DNA of 7,342 nt from contig JAKEIJ010000043.1 in NCBI GenBank assembly GCA_022545805.1, forward strand, positions 1 through 7,342, in the 5' to 3' direction. Below, piece by piece: positions 1 through 5,670 of this stretch; position 1 is the first letter of the stretch, and the number at the start of each line of letters is the position of its first letter. The DNA is from Nitrosotalea sp. GTDB lineage: Archaea; Thermoproteota; Nitrososphaeria; Nitrososphaerales; Nitrosopumilaceae. The notes under the pieces were generated by a model. The model was not told the DNA's origin. It saw only the letters and a list, made by a program, of their open reading frames with translations, and did not search any database. Position numbers and translations under genes: made by a program.

Positions 1-1
1 T

Positions 2-61
2 ATTATAGAGCTTGTAGAAGAAGAACTCTGCATTCTTTTTCTAAAACTACTCATAGCTTGA
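2..61 (+). CDS. Possible C-terminal tail of a gene entering from the left edge
   Basis: Reading frame 2 is open from the window edge to a TGA at 59-61 and encodes 19 residues, starting IIELVEEEL and ending in a hydrophobic stretch (LFLKLLIA). It would end tail-to-tail with the 218-aa gene, with an 11-nt overlap. The other three convergent junctions in this window overlap in the same way, which gives modest support. Nothing about function can be said from so short a piece, and the open frame could be chance. Confidence 0.3.
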   Translation: MIELVEEELCILFLKLLIA

Positions 62-707
62 CTAGAGGATGCCTACCTTTGAGTTTTATCACTTTGAGGT
101 ACGAGTATCCGTGGTCATTTACTGTATTGACAAAAGACGGTTCTACACCATCTTTGCTAGAATATCTCAGGAATGGTTTTGTGGGCACGGAATCAAGTTT
201 GACATGGCAAAAATATGAATTCTCGTCAGATTCGTTAAAGTTCATGAATACACCTACTTTCCACTCATTACCATCTGGAAAAGCAAACAGCGGAAATGGG
301 GACTCTTCAAATCCATAACTTAGCTTTATCAGACTTGTAAGATCCTCAAGCTCAATTGGTTGGTACACTACATCTGCTGGTGATGTAGTTTCAGGCTTGA
401 GAGTCTCAGGGAGTGATTTTACTCGCACTATTGGAGAGTAGATGTACATTGGATTTGTGACAGTATTGACAACATCAAAATCTTCTTTTCCGGCCTTGAA
501 TCCATATGAGAGATAATGTCCATTTTTGTCTGTCTGGACATAATAATTGACAGATCTTTCCTTGAGAAGGTCCATCTGAACCGAGATTATGCTTTTCCCA
601 TCAAGTTCAAAAGAAAAGGCAGTACGTGGAACTCTTTCTAGTGCACATACCATTCTTGAGAATTCAGTCATATCAGACACTTCAATGTAAAAAGGAAGCT
701 TCGCCAT
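51..707 (-). CDS. Conserved hypothetical protein with two tandem homologous halves
   Basis: The product has 218 residues and I do not recognise its family. It has no signal peptide, no membrane segment and no metal-binding cysteine pattern, so it is probably cytosolic. Its clearest feature is an internal duplication. Residues 8-47 (beginning IEVSDMTEF) align without gaps to residues 118-157 (beginning IELEDLTSL), sharing the pattern IE-x-D-x-T, then E-x2-P, F-x-F and DG. Each half later carries VNTV (80-83 and 193-196) followed by Y-x-Y and a basic beta-strand-like end (RVKS / KLKG). The protein is therefore two repeats of about 95-100 residues joined by a Pro/Thr-rich linker near 100-115. 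The ATG at 707 is chosen because a TATA-like box lies about 27 nt upstream. A TTG at 719 would add only four residues and sit too close to that box. It is downstream of purA but has its own promoter. Confidence 0.85.
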   Translation of the reverse strand: MAKLPFYIEVSDMTEFSRMVCALERVPRTAFSFELDGKSIISVQMDLLKERSVNYYVQTDKNGHYLSYGFKAGKEDFDVVNTVTNPMYIYSPIVRVKSLPETLKPETTSPADVVYQPIELEDLTSLIKLSYGFEESPFPLFAFPDGNEWKVGVFMNFNESDENSYFCHVKLDSVPTKPFLRYSSKDGVEPSFVNTVNDHGYSYLKVIKLKGRHPLVKL

Positions 708-730
708 GTGATTTCTCAAAAACCATCCAC

Positions 731-738
731 ATTAAAAG
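731..738 (-). promoter_or_regulatory. TATA box for the 218-aa duplicated protein
   Basis: The minus strand reads CTTTTAAT, centred about 27 nt before the ATG at 707. This spacing predicts transcription starting at or beside the A of the start codon, a leaderless mRNA. It argues against the upstream TTG at 719. Confidence 0.55.
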
Positions 739-765
739 TAGTCGTTTGTGATTCTTTTTTCTTGG

Positions 766-1764
766 CTATCTTCTGTCAATGATGTCGTTTACGTCTGGTC
801 CAGTCCCAATTAGTGTAACAGGTACTTTGAGTTGGTCTTCAATATTTTTAATAAAATACTTGGCAGGAGAACTCAAATCAGAAAATGATTGCATATGTGC
901 ACATTCAGGAAAGACTACATCGAGTTTTGTAATTCCCAACTGTGTTGCACTGTTTAACATTATGGAGCGCTTTGCAAGATCAAAATCAAATTCCGCTGCA
1001 CGTCGTTGTCTTCCAGTTACAGTTCCCACTTCTTGCCATCCTTTTGCTACTGCTTTTTCTGGAGCTATTTCATTTTTTAGTGGACCTTCACCAACTCTAG
1101 TAACAAAAGATTTGAAGACAACAAGTACCTCATCAACACTTTTTGGTCCTATTCCAACATCTGCACATATTGCAGATGCAGTTACATCCTTTGATGTAAC
1201 ATATGGATATGTGCCATGCCATAATGAAAGAAATGTACCCTGAGTTCCTTCAACAATTACGTTTTCTTTTCTATCAAGAGCAAAATTTACCTGATTAGGA
1301 ATATCATCAAGATACAATGTAAGAGACTCTATATCTCGTGCAAGTTTGAGAGTACGCATTGCTCTATCAGCGTTAGCTGGTCCTGTGCCAGTTCCTGTAC
1401 TGCCTATTGATTGTTTTAGTCTCCCACCAGAATCCGTTGTTCTGTGAGATTCTTCAATTATACCGCATTGAAAATCCACAAATGACCTATCATGGGTTCC
1501 AAACTCTTCTATTTCTTTTAAAAGCACTTCAGGACTTACTACCACTCCTGGTCCAATGAGCAATCTAGTACCTGGATTCAAAAACGCACTTGGTAACATT
1601 CTAACTTTGTATTTTTTATTTTCATGTTCAATTGTATGGCCTGCATTTGGTCCCACTCCACCACGAACAGCTACTGTAGGATTATCTTTCATGGCAAGAT
1701 AAGAGACAATCTTTCCTTTTCCCTCATCACCATAGAAACCACCAACGATAACTGTAGAAGGCAT
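766..1764 (-). CDS. purA: Adenylosuccinate synthetase, short archaeal form
   Basis: This enzyme joins IMP and aspartate using GTP to form adenylosuccinate, the first committed step from IMP to AMP, in the cytosol. The 332-residue product carries the family's landmarks in order: the GDEGKGK loop at 12-18 with the catalytic Asp at 13, AGHT at 41-44 with the catalytic His, GSTGTGTGPANADR at 121-134 (IMP phosphate site), EGTQGT at 172-177, HGTYPYVTS at 183-191, VGEGP at 224-228, TGRQRR at 250-255, TKLD at 279-282 and GTGPD at 320-324. At about 330 residues it is some 100 shorter than bacterial PurA, which is normal for archaea rather than a truncation. The ATG at 1764 is preferred over in-frame ATGs at 1770 and 1779. 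A TATA box at 1786-1796 puts the transcript start near 1765, so 1779 would lie upstream of the mRNA. The 1764 start also gives the usual numbering of the catalytic Asp. Confidence 0.97.
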   Translation of the reverse strand: MPSTVIVGGFYGDEGKGKIVSYLAMKDNPTVAVRGGVGPNAGHTIEHENKKYKVRMLPSAFLNPGTRLLIGPGVVVSPEVLLKEIEEFGTHDRSFVDFQCGIIEESHRTTDSGGRLKQSIGSTGTGTGPANADRAMRTLKLARDIESLTLYLDDIPNQVNFALDRKENVIVEGTQGTFLSLWHGTYPYVTSKDVTASAICADVGIGPKSVDEVLVVFKSFVTRVGEGPLKNEIAPEKAVAKGWQEVGTVTGRQRRAAEFDFDLAKRSIMLNSATQLGITKLDVVFPECAHMQSFSDLSSPAKYFIKNIEDQLKVPVTLIGTGPDVNDIIDRR

Positions 1765-1785
1765 ACACATGGTGAGCATAACCGG

Positions 1786-1796
1786 ATATATTTAAG
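1786..1796 (-). promoter_or_regulatory. TATA box for purA
   Basis: The minus strand reads CTTAAATATAT, a strong archaeal box A centred 27 nt before the ATG at 1764. It predicts a leaderless purA transcript. It lies back-to-back with the promoter of the divergent gene, with about 20 bp between the two boxes. Confidence 0.7.
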
Positions 1797-1815
1797 CCAA
1801 ATCTTAGCAATACGA

Positions 1816-1825
1816 TTTTAGAATA
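1816..1825 (+). promoter_or_regulatory. TATA box for the 153-aa helical-repeat protein
   Basis: The + strand reads TTTTAGAATA, centred about 26 nt before the ATG at 1846, so the transcript is probably leaderless. No Shine-Dalgarno sequence precedes the ATG. Confidence 0.55.
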
Positions 1826-1845
1826 GATCCAAGTCTTAGATTCAC

Positions 1846-2307
1846 ATGTCCTCTCCAAATCATGCGGGAAATATCATAGTAAATTTGGCAGGTCTTCCAG
1901 AGTTTCTAAGAAAGCCAATACTGCACAAACGACTGTCAGAATTTTTTTCAATGAATCAAGAGGATAAGAAAGAGATCATAAATAATGCATTACAAGCAGG
2001 ACCTATCATACCATTTGACAAATTTTCTACCTTGTTTAAAACATGGCTTGAAACTCTTTGTAACTTGTCAGAAGAACAACGATCAATCATGTTTTCAAAT
2101 TATATCAGTGAGATAACACTCCATCCAGAAAAACTCATTGCCTTTAACTTGGATGGAATTTTTGAAATATACAAATCATTATCGATTGATCAAAGATCCA
2201 TACTTTCTGCAACCATTAGGAAATTAATTGGAATGTTTGATGAAAAAGATAGAAAGAAACTTTACATGATAATTCCAGAAACGGCAAAAAATGAGATAGG
2301 CCTCTAG
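1846..2307 (+). CDS. Conserved hypothetical helical-repeat protein
   Basis: The product has 153 residues, is predicted to be mostly alpha-helical, and belongs to no family I can name. It has no membrane segment or signal peptide. A degenerate motif recurs four times: around 33-48 (MNQEDKKEII), 69-84 (LSEEQRSIM), 108-123 (LSIDQRSIL) and 128-143 (FDEKDRKKL). Each copy is a polar start, an acidic-acidic/Gln-basic core and then a hydrophobic helix. The spacing is about 36-39 residues for the first three copies and about 20 for the last. This looks like stacked helical hairpins, as in protein-interaction scaffolds; that role is inference. The gene is divergent from purA and leaderless, judging by its TATA box. 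Its TAG stop overlaps the stop of the converging YggX-like gene by 4 nt. Confidence 0.82.
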   Translation: MSSPNHAGNIIVNLAGLPEFLRKPILHKRLSEFFSMNQEDKKEIINNALQAGPIIPFDKFSTLFKTWLETLCNLSEEQRSIMFSNYISEITLHPEKLIAFNLDGIFEIYKSLSIDQRSILSATIRKLIGMFDEKDRKKLYMIIPETAKNEIGL

Positions 2308-2579
2308 GTTGGCTTTTCTGGGTTTCTTTTGCTCTCATCTGCGAAATTGACAACGTCTCCTTCAGGAGTCATAACCCCTACAAACACTTTCTCATATTTC
2401 TTTACAACTTTTCTATGATCAGGCATTGACATGTCTAATTTCATTTCATTCATGACCATGACTCGATATTGCTTCCATTCAGCCCAACATTCATTGCAGC
2501 AGGGATAAGCGGATGCAAACGGATCAAGTTCGACATTGTCGGGTATTTCTTTTTTACATTTTGTACATGTTTTTACCAT
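2304..2579 (-). CDS. Zinc-ribbon protein with Fe(2+)-trafficking (YggX)-like C-terminal region
   Basis: The 91-residue product has two parts. Residues 1-31 form a probable zinc or iron knuckle pair: C5-x2-C8 and C28-x2-C31, with an extra C27. Residues 32-68 (WAEWKQYRVMVMNE..., then L-x-M-x3-HRK) closely resemble the core of bacterial YggX/Fe(2+)-trafficking proteins, whose hallmark is AW-x2-W-x4-(T/V)M-x-(I/M)NE-x2-L-x-M-x3-HR. YggX protects Fe-S proteins from oxidants and has been proposed to handle labile iron; carrying that role over to this protein is inference. The extra cysteine pairs replace the single N-terminal cysteine of bacterial YggX. The ATG at 2579 is preferred over a TTG at 2603 because a TATA-like box sits 27 nt upstream of 2579, and the TTG would lie on that box. 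The gene ends in a 4-nt stop-codon overlap with the gene at 1846-2307. Confidence 0.85.
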   Translation of the reverse strand: MVKTCTKCKKEIPDNVELDPFASAYPCCNECWAEWKQYRVMVMNEMKLDMSMPDHRKVVKKYEKVFVGVMTPEGDVVNFADESKRNPEKPT

Positions 2580-2601
2580 AACAAAGCAACAAAAATGTAG
2601 C

Positions 2602-2610
2602 AATTTAATT
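2602..2610 (-). promoter_or_regulatory. TATA box for the YggX-like gene
   Basis: The minus strand reads AATTAAATT, centred 27 nt before the ATG at 2579, predicting a leaderless transcript. It lies in the 92-nt gap after the histidine kinase stop, so the gene can be expressed independently of the kinase. Confidence 0.5.
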
Positions 2611-2671
2611 CTTTAAGGTATCAACACGTACAAATTACATTAGTTTCGTGGTATAACCAAGACTTGGCATT

Positions 2672-4195
2672 TTAGAGTTCTTTTGTTTTAGGCAACAGAA
2701 TGGTAAATGTGGTAGGGTTGTTTTTTACCCAAATTTCTCCTCCATGACTTTTTACTATCGTGTAGCAACTGGCCAACCCCAAACCTGTCCCTCGTTGCTT
2801 TGTTGTAAACAAGGGCTCAAATATTTTGGAAACGTATTTTTCAGGTATTCCAGGCCCAGAGTCTGTTATACTGATCACAGATGCATCAGGTTTGTCTTCT
2901 ATAGATATTGTAATCGTACCTGAATCACCTATTGCATGTATTGCATTTATTACAATATTTGACAGTACGATTTCCAGTTGGGCAAGGTCTCCTGTTATAG
3001 ACATGTCTTGAACGGGAGTTGTAATTTTAATTCCATCTGGAACGATGATGTCTTCAAGAGCCTGTTTTATCAGAACACTTGAAGAAAACTTTTCAGTTTT
3101 CAACGGTCTCTCTCTGACAAAATCCAAAACTCCGCCAATCTGGTGGTCCATTTTATCTATTGACCTCATCAGTCGTTGCAATCTTTTATTCATATTTTCA
3201 TCTTGGTTTTGGATAGACATTATGGACACTTCGCTTTTGAGTACTGTCAGAGTGTTTCTCAGATCATGAGATATTCTTGCAGATAGGTTTCCAATAGCAG
3301 TCATCTTTTCATTCTTTATTACAATTTCATTTGATTTTTTGAGTTTGTTTCTAAGAATTAAAATCAAGTTTATTCCAATAGTAAGAGAAGCCAAAAGTAC
3401 TGGCATGACTTTGGTATTATAATTGAAATCAGCAATTTTAGATTTGGCAGTTTCTGAAAGAATAAAAGAAGAATAAATTGTGGTTTTCTTCCAACCTAGC
3501 TCATTAACAGCGATTGTTTTATTGTCTTTTACCTGATAATCTTTCCAGTTTTTTTCAAACTTGACTAGATCTCCAGTGATGGGTTCAATCCAAAAGGTCG
3601 AATTTGTATCAGATAATATTTTCACATTTTCATATTGAGGAAAACTGCTGCTAATATCTACATTATGTGTTGCTGCTCTGAAAACATATACATCAAGTCC
3701 ATTTATCATGTCAGTTTTTTGATATACTAGTGAAGCATCTGCAAAAACCAACGGATGAAGAAAATCATAATTTTGTTTTTGCACTCCAGGTTTGAATGCA
3801 AATTGTTTACCAGGCATATTTTTGTAGGTCATGCTATATGCGTCAACTTGATAGGACTGTTCAGAATGAAAAACTTCCTTGGTTTCATCCTCGTTTACTC
3901 CACTTACTATTGATGAAATTGTTACATAATTTCCATCAATACCAGTCACTTTCTGAATGAGAGATTCTCTCAAGATAAACTGTTGTGATAGATTTCCTCC
4001 AACACTGTTTGCAATTTGATCTTCACCCTCTTGTTCTAGGTAAACTTGAAAATCACTACGTATCTTCTCAGATTCTGGAACATATACTGCAAACCAGAGC
4101 ACAACTACTATAACAGTAGACAATATCATAAGAGAGATATTTCTTGGAGTCATCTCGAGAAATTTTATGAAATGCCTATTAAGGTTCTTCGACAA
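2672..4195 (-). CDS. Membrane sensor histidine kinase with DUF3068/PorA-like extracytoplasmic domain
   Basis: The 507-residue protein autophosphorylates on a histidine after sensing a signal outside the membrane. TM1 is about 20-39 and TM2 about 263-281. Residues 40-262 form an extracytoplasmic domain resembling DUF3068/PorA-like proteins. It includes a Y-x-NMPGKQFAF strand, NGLDVYVF near 165-172 and FWIEPITGDLVKFEK at 201-215. The cytoplasmic part has the H-box SHDLRN with His310, the N-box with N413 and N417, DSGPGI (445-450, G1), FEPLF (459-463, F-box) and GTGLGL (469-474, G2), so all catalytic elements are intact. There is no PAS or HAMP domain and no receiver domain. No response regulator lies in the window, so the partner is unknown. 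The start is uncertain: TTG at 4195 has a TATA-like box 27 nt upstream, while ATG at 4153 (residue 15) also has a weaker candidate. Both keep TM1. Confidence 0.93.
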   Translation of the reverse strand: MSKNLNRHFIKFLEMTPRNISLMILSTVIVVVLWFAVYVPESEKIRSDFQVYLEQEGEDQIANSVGGNLSQQFILRESLIQKVTGIDGNYVTISSIVSGVNEDETKEVFHSEQSYQVDAYSMTYKNMPGKQFAFKPGVQKQNYDFLHPLVFADASLVYQKTDMINGLDVYVFRAATHNVDISSSFPQYENVKILSDTNSTFWIEPITGDLVKFEKNWKDYQVKDNKTIAVNELGWKKTTIYSSFILSETAKSKIADFNYNTKVMPVLLASLTIGINLILILRNKLKKSNEIVIKNEKMTAIGNLSARISHDLRNTLTVLKSEVSIMSIQNQDENMNKRLQRLMRSIDKMDHQIGGVLDFVRERPLKTEKFSSSVLIKQALEDIIVPDGIKITTPVQDMSITGDLAQLEIVLSNIVINAIHAIGDSGTITISIEDKPDASVISITDSGPGIPEKYVSKIFEPLFTTKQRGTGLGLASCYTIVKSHGGEIWVKNNPTTFTILLPKTKEL

Positions 4196-4216
4196 AAACC
4201 ATAATCAATAATTCAG

Positions 4217-4228
4217 ATAATCTTAATT
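4217..4228 (-). promoter_or_regulatory. TATA box for the histidine kinase
   Basis: The minus strand reads AATTAAGATTAT, centred about 27 nt before the TTG at 4195. It supports the TTG as a leaderless start, though a second weak AT-rich element near 4175-4183 could serve the ATG at 4153. Confidence 0.4.
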
Positions 4229-4271
4229 TTTCAAATTAATAAACATCAAATTGGATAGAACAACAAAAGGC

Positions 4272-4287
4272 GTGATGTGTATATCAC
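4272..4287. promoter_or_regulatory. Imperfect 16-bp palindrome, possible operator
   Basis: GTGAT and ATCAC flank a 6-nt centre; six of the eight base pairs of the 16-bp dyad are complementary. It ends about 5 bp before the TATA box of the 68-aa zinc-ribbon gene and lies between two divergent promoters, a sensible place for a regulator to bind. A short dyad like this can occur by chance. Confidence 0.3.
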
Positions 4288-4292
4288 TTGAG

Positions 4293-4302
4293 AAAAGATA
4301 TA
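4293..4302 (+). promoter_or_regulatory. TATA box for the 68-aa zinc-ribbon gene
   Basis: The + strand reads AAAAGATATA, centred about 29 nt before the ATG at 4327. It predicts a leaderless or nearly leaderless mRNA. Confidence 0.5.
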
Positions 4303-4326
4303 GCCGTGTAAACAACATTATAGATC

Positions 4327-4533
4327 ATGAAAATAAAATGCCCTAAATGTGACAAAATAGCAGAACTGGGAGACGATTTTACATATGTGAAATGTTCAAA
4401 CTGTTCACTTGACATATCATATGGGGAGTATGTGAAACTTATTGCTTACAAGGATGCAAGATATTCGGATGTTTTAGGAGATTATGCCAAAGATACCGGC
4501 GGTGCTACATCCGGATCTCTTGATGATTGGTAG
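4327..4533 (+). CDS. Small zinc-ribbon protein
   Basis: The product has 68 residues. Cys5-x2-Cys8 (CPKC) and Cys23-x2-Cys26 (CSNC) form a classic zinc ribbon covering residues 3-30. It is followed by a short helix-like stretch (SYGEYVKLIAYKDA) and a flexible acidic tail ending SLDDW. Such ribbons usually bind nucleic acid or proteins; nothing here tells which. It is transcribed away from the histidine kinase across a 131-bp shared upstream region that contains a candidate operator. Co-regulation with the kinase is possible but unproven. I do not recognise a named family. Confidence 0.82.
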   Translation: MKIKCPKCDKIAELGDDFTYVKCSNCSLDISYGEYVKLIAYKDARYSDVLGDYAKDTGGATSGSLDDW

Positions 4534-4551
4534 AAAAAAATCCACTGCAAG

Positions 4552-4561
4552 ACTTATGTAA
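4552..4561 (+). promoter_or_regulatory. TATA-like box for the membrane protein/regulator operon
   Basis: ACTTATGTAA is centred about 27 nt before the TTG start at 4584. The match to box A is mediocre but the spacing fits the other promoters in the window. Confidence 0.4.
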
Positions 4562-4583
4562 TTTCAACAGGCAACAATACTAG

Positions 4584-5228
4584 TTGGATTTTATAACTTT
4601 TGCAGAGTCTACCCTAAATCTACTGGGTTTTGTAGTAGGACTAATTTTAGGAATTTTTGCATATATCGGATTTCGAAATACTGGCAGTCCAACACTTTTT
4701 AGATTGAACATTTCTTTTTTTTCAATCGGCATAGGATTTGGAGTTGTAGGATTTGGATACATGTTTGAGTCTCTTGTCTTGGGTTATACTAGAATAGATA
4801 CATGGATTCAGACATTGGGCATAGGAATTCAAACGGTAGGATATTTTTTCATAGCATTCTCTCATGGAATAAAATCATTTTTCCCAAAGTCAAGATACTT
4901 CAAATCCATTATTGTTCCACTCTTCATCGTACCGGCTAATTCAATTGAGCATATTATAAGGTCAATTTCTTTTATCCTATTGGTATATGGGACAATCGAG
5001 ACAATAATGTCGTATATGGAAAATAGAAAGAGAAGTACTATTTTCGTAGCTGCGGGGCTAGGATTACTCGCACTAGGCGAGTTTTTAGGATGGTATTCAA
5101 TTGTATTTCCAAAATCAGTGTTATACTTTATTTCAGTATCTACAAAGATAGTCGGACTGGGAGCACTCTTTGTTCCAATCTCTCAGGTCCCATTGAGAGG
5201 GGGAGTGAAATTTGGCAATAACATATAG
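4584..5228 (+). CDS. Six-TM membrane protein with duplicated 3-TM unit (DUF7521-like)
   Basis: The product is a 214-residue integral membrane protein with hydrophobic segments at about 10-30, 38-62, 73-95, 127-145, 151-173 and 178-199. The fragment YIGFRNTGSPTLF (27-39), followed by a Gly-rich helix, resembles the Y-x3-RRTGSPALR signature I recall for the 3-TM DUF7521 family of haloarchaea, which often sits beside winged-helix genes. The second half (from about 127) repeats the same plan: a helix, the loop MENRKRSTIF, then the Gly-rich helix GLGLLALGEFLGW and a third helix. The protein is probably a duplicated 3-TM unit. TTG at 4584 is the first possible start because a stop codon directly precedes it. 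The last 17 nt overlap the winged-helix gene, so the two are probably made together. A sensing role is inferred from this pairing. Confidence 0.85.
   Translation: MDFITFAESTLNLLGFVVGLILGIFAYIGFRNTGSPTLFRLNISFFSIGIGFGVVGFGYMFESLVLGYTRIDTWIQTLGIGIQTVGYFFIAFSHGIKSFFPKSRYFKSIIVPLFIVPANSIEHIIRSISFILLVYGTIETIMSYMENRKRSTIFVAAGLGLLALGEFLGWYSIVFPKSVLYFISVSTKIVGLGALFVPISQVPLRGGVKFGNNI
5197..5208 (+). promoter_or_regulatory. Shine-Dalgarno site for the winged-helix gene
   Basis: GAGGGGGAGTGA lies just before the TTG at 5212 and inside the end of the membrane-protein gene. The part GGAGTGA closely matches the archaeal anti-SD complement GGAGGTGA. It supports the TTG start at 5212 over the ATG at 5236 and shows that this downstream operon gene uses an SD, unlike the leaderless genes around it. 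Confidence 0.5.
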
Positions 5229-5502
5229 AACTCACATGAGCATAATTGGGGACATACTTTCTACTACAAGAGATGAGGTACCGGATGAATCAGGGGCCAG
5301 TGTAACATACCTAATTCGAAAGGCAAATGTCTCATATGCTAGACTTTCAAAAATTTTGGATACACTTGTCTCACAAGGCTTGTTAGAGCAAACAAATTCT
5401 GAGAGAGCATGCAAGTATAGAATCAGTGAAAGGGGTAGAGAGTTCCTTCAGGCATATCGTGGATTCAGAGAATTTGCAGATTCATTTGGATTAAGAATTT
5501 AG
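5212..5502 (+). CDS. Winged helix-turn-helix regulator, HTH_45-like
   Basis: The 96-residue product begins AITYRTHMSIIGDIL, typical of the small winged-helix (HTH_45-like) proteins abundant in ammonia-oxidising archaea. Helix 1 is about 8-18, the HTH about 30-57 with the recognition helix around SYARLSKILDTLV (41-53), the wing about 58-72 (LEQ...KYRIS) and a C-terminal helix about 73-90 that probably dimerises. It has an unusual acidic insert, TRDEVPDESGAS (19-30), between helix 1 and the HTH. It has no ligand domain or cysteine cluster. The TTG start overlaps the membrane-protein gene by 17 nt and has a Shine-Dalgarno site. An ATG at 5236 would cut off the conserved N-terminal YRTH. It probably binds DNA and may relay a state of its membrane partner; the targets are unknown. 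Confidence 0.87.
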   Translation: MAITYRTHMSIIGDILSTTRDEVPDESGASVTYLIRKANVSYARLSKILDTLVSQGLLEQTNSERACKYRISERGREFLQAYRGFREFADSFGLRI

Positions 5503-5606
5503 CCGTCACTTTCATCAGAAATATCTGCTTCATCTTCTTCTACGTCATCATCTTCAGGATCATCGTCAAATTCATCTTCAAAATCGTTCTCAAAGCTATC
5601 TGACAT
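5499..5606 (-). CDS. 35-aa highly acidic micro-protein
   Basis: The frame starts ATG at 5606 and ends TAA at 5501-5499. It encodes 35 residues, of which 21 are Asp or Glu; the N-terminus is MSDSFENDFEDEF and the C-terminus SDESDG. It has no Lys, Arg or Cys and is probably disordered. The frame is short and low in complexity, but three things support a real gene: a strong TATA box (CTTTTATAG) 27 nt upstream of the ATG, a stop codon overlapping that of the winged-helix gene by 4 nt as at other junctions here, and a full-length frame between those landmarks. The function is unknown; acidic peptides of this kind can mimic nucleic acid or act as protein tails or chaperones. Any such role is speculation. 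Confidence 0.62.
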   Translation of the reverse strand: MSDSFENDFEDEFDDDPEDDDVEEDEADISDESDG

Positions 5607-5628
5607 AACAATCAAACAAAATATTTTC

Positions 5629-5637
5629 CTATAAAAG
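5629..5637 (-). promoter_or_regulatory. TATA box for the acidic micro-protein
   Basis: The minus strand reads CTTTTATAG, centred 27 nt before the ATG at 5606. It is one of the best boxes in the window and the main evidence that the 35-aa frame is transcribed. Confidence 0.6.
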
Positions 5638-5670
5638 ACTTACACAGCCCCAATGATATCATCACCAAAG

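Noticed and set aside
1..33. Minus-strand ATG at 33 opening a Ser-rich frame that runs off the left edge
   Set aside because: Only 11 codons are visible, the sequence is low in complexity and no TATA-like box lies about 27 nt upstream of the ATG.
751..760. T-rich run as a terminator
   Set aside because: The run is on the + strand, while the genes on both sides are transcribed from the minus strand, where it reads as A-rich.
779..1243. 154-codon open frame on the + strand opposite purA
   Set aside because: It lies wholly antisense to a clear, full-length purA, and its Ser/Thr-rich translation is typical of a shadow frame.
1765..1779. N-terminal extension of PurA to the ATG at 1779
   Set aside because: The TATA box at 1786-1796 would put transcription initiation downstream of that codon, and the extension adds no conserved residues.
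5503..5606. Ser-rich + strand translation following the winged-helix gene, opposite the acidic frame
   Set aside because: It has no start codon with a promoter or SD and is simply the complement of GAT/GAA-rich codons.
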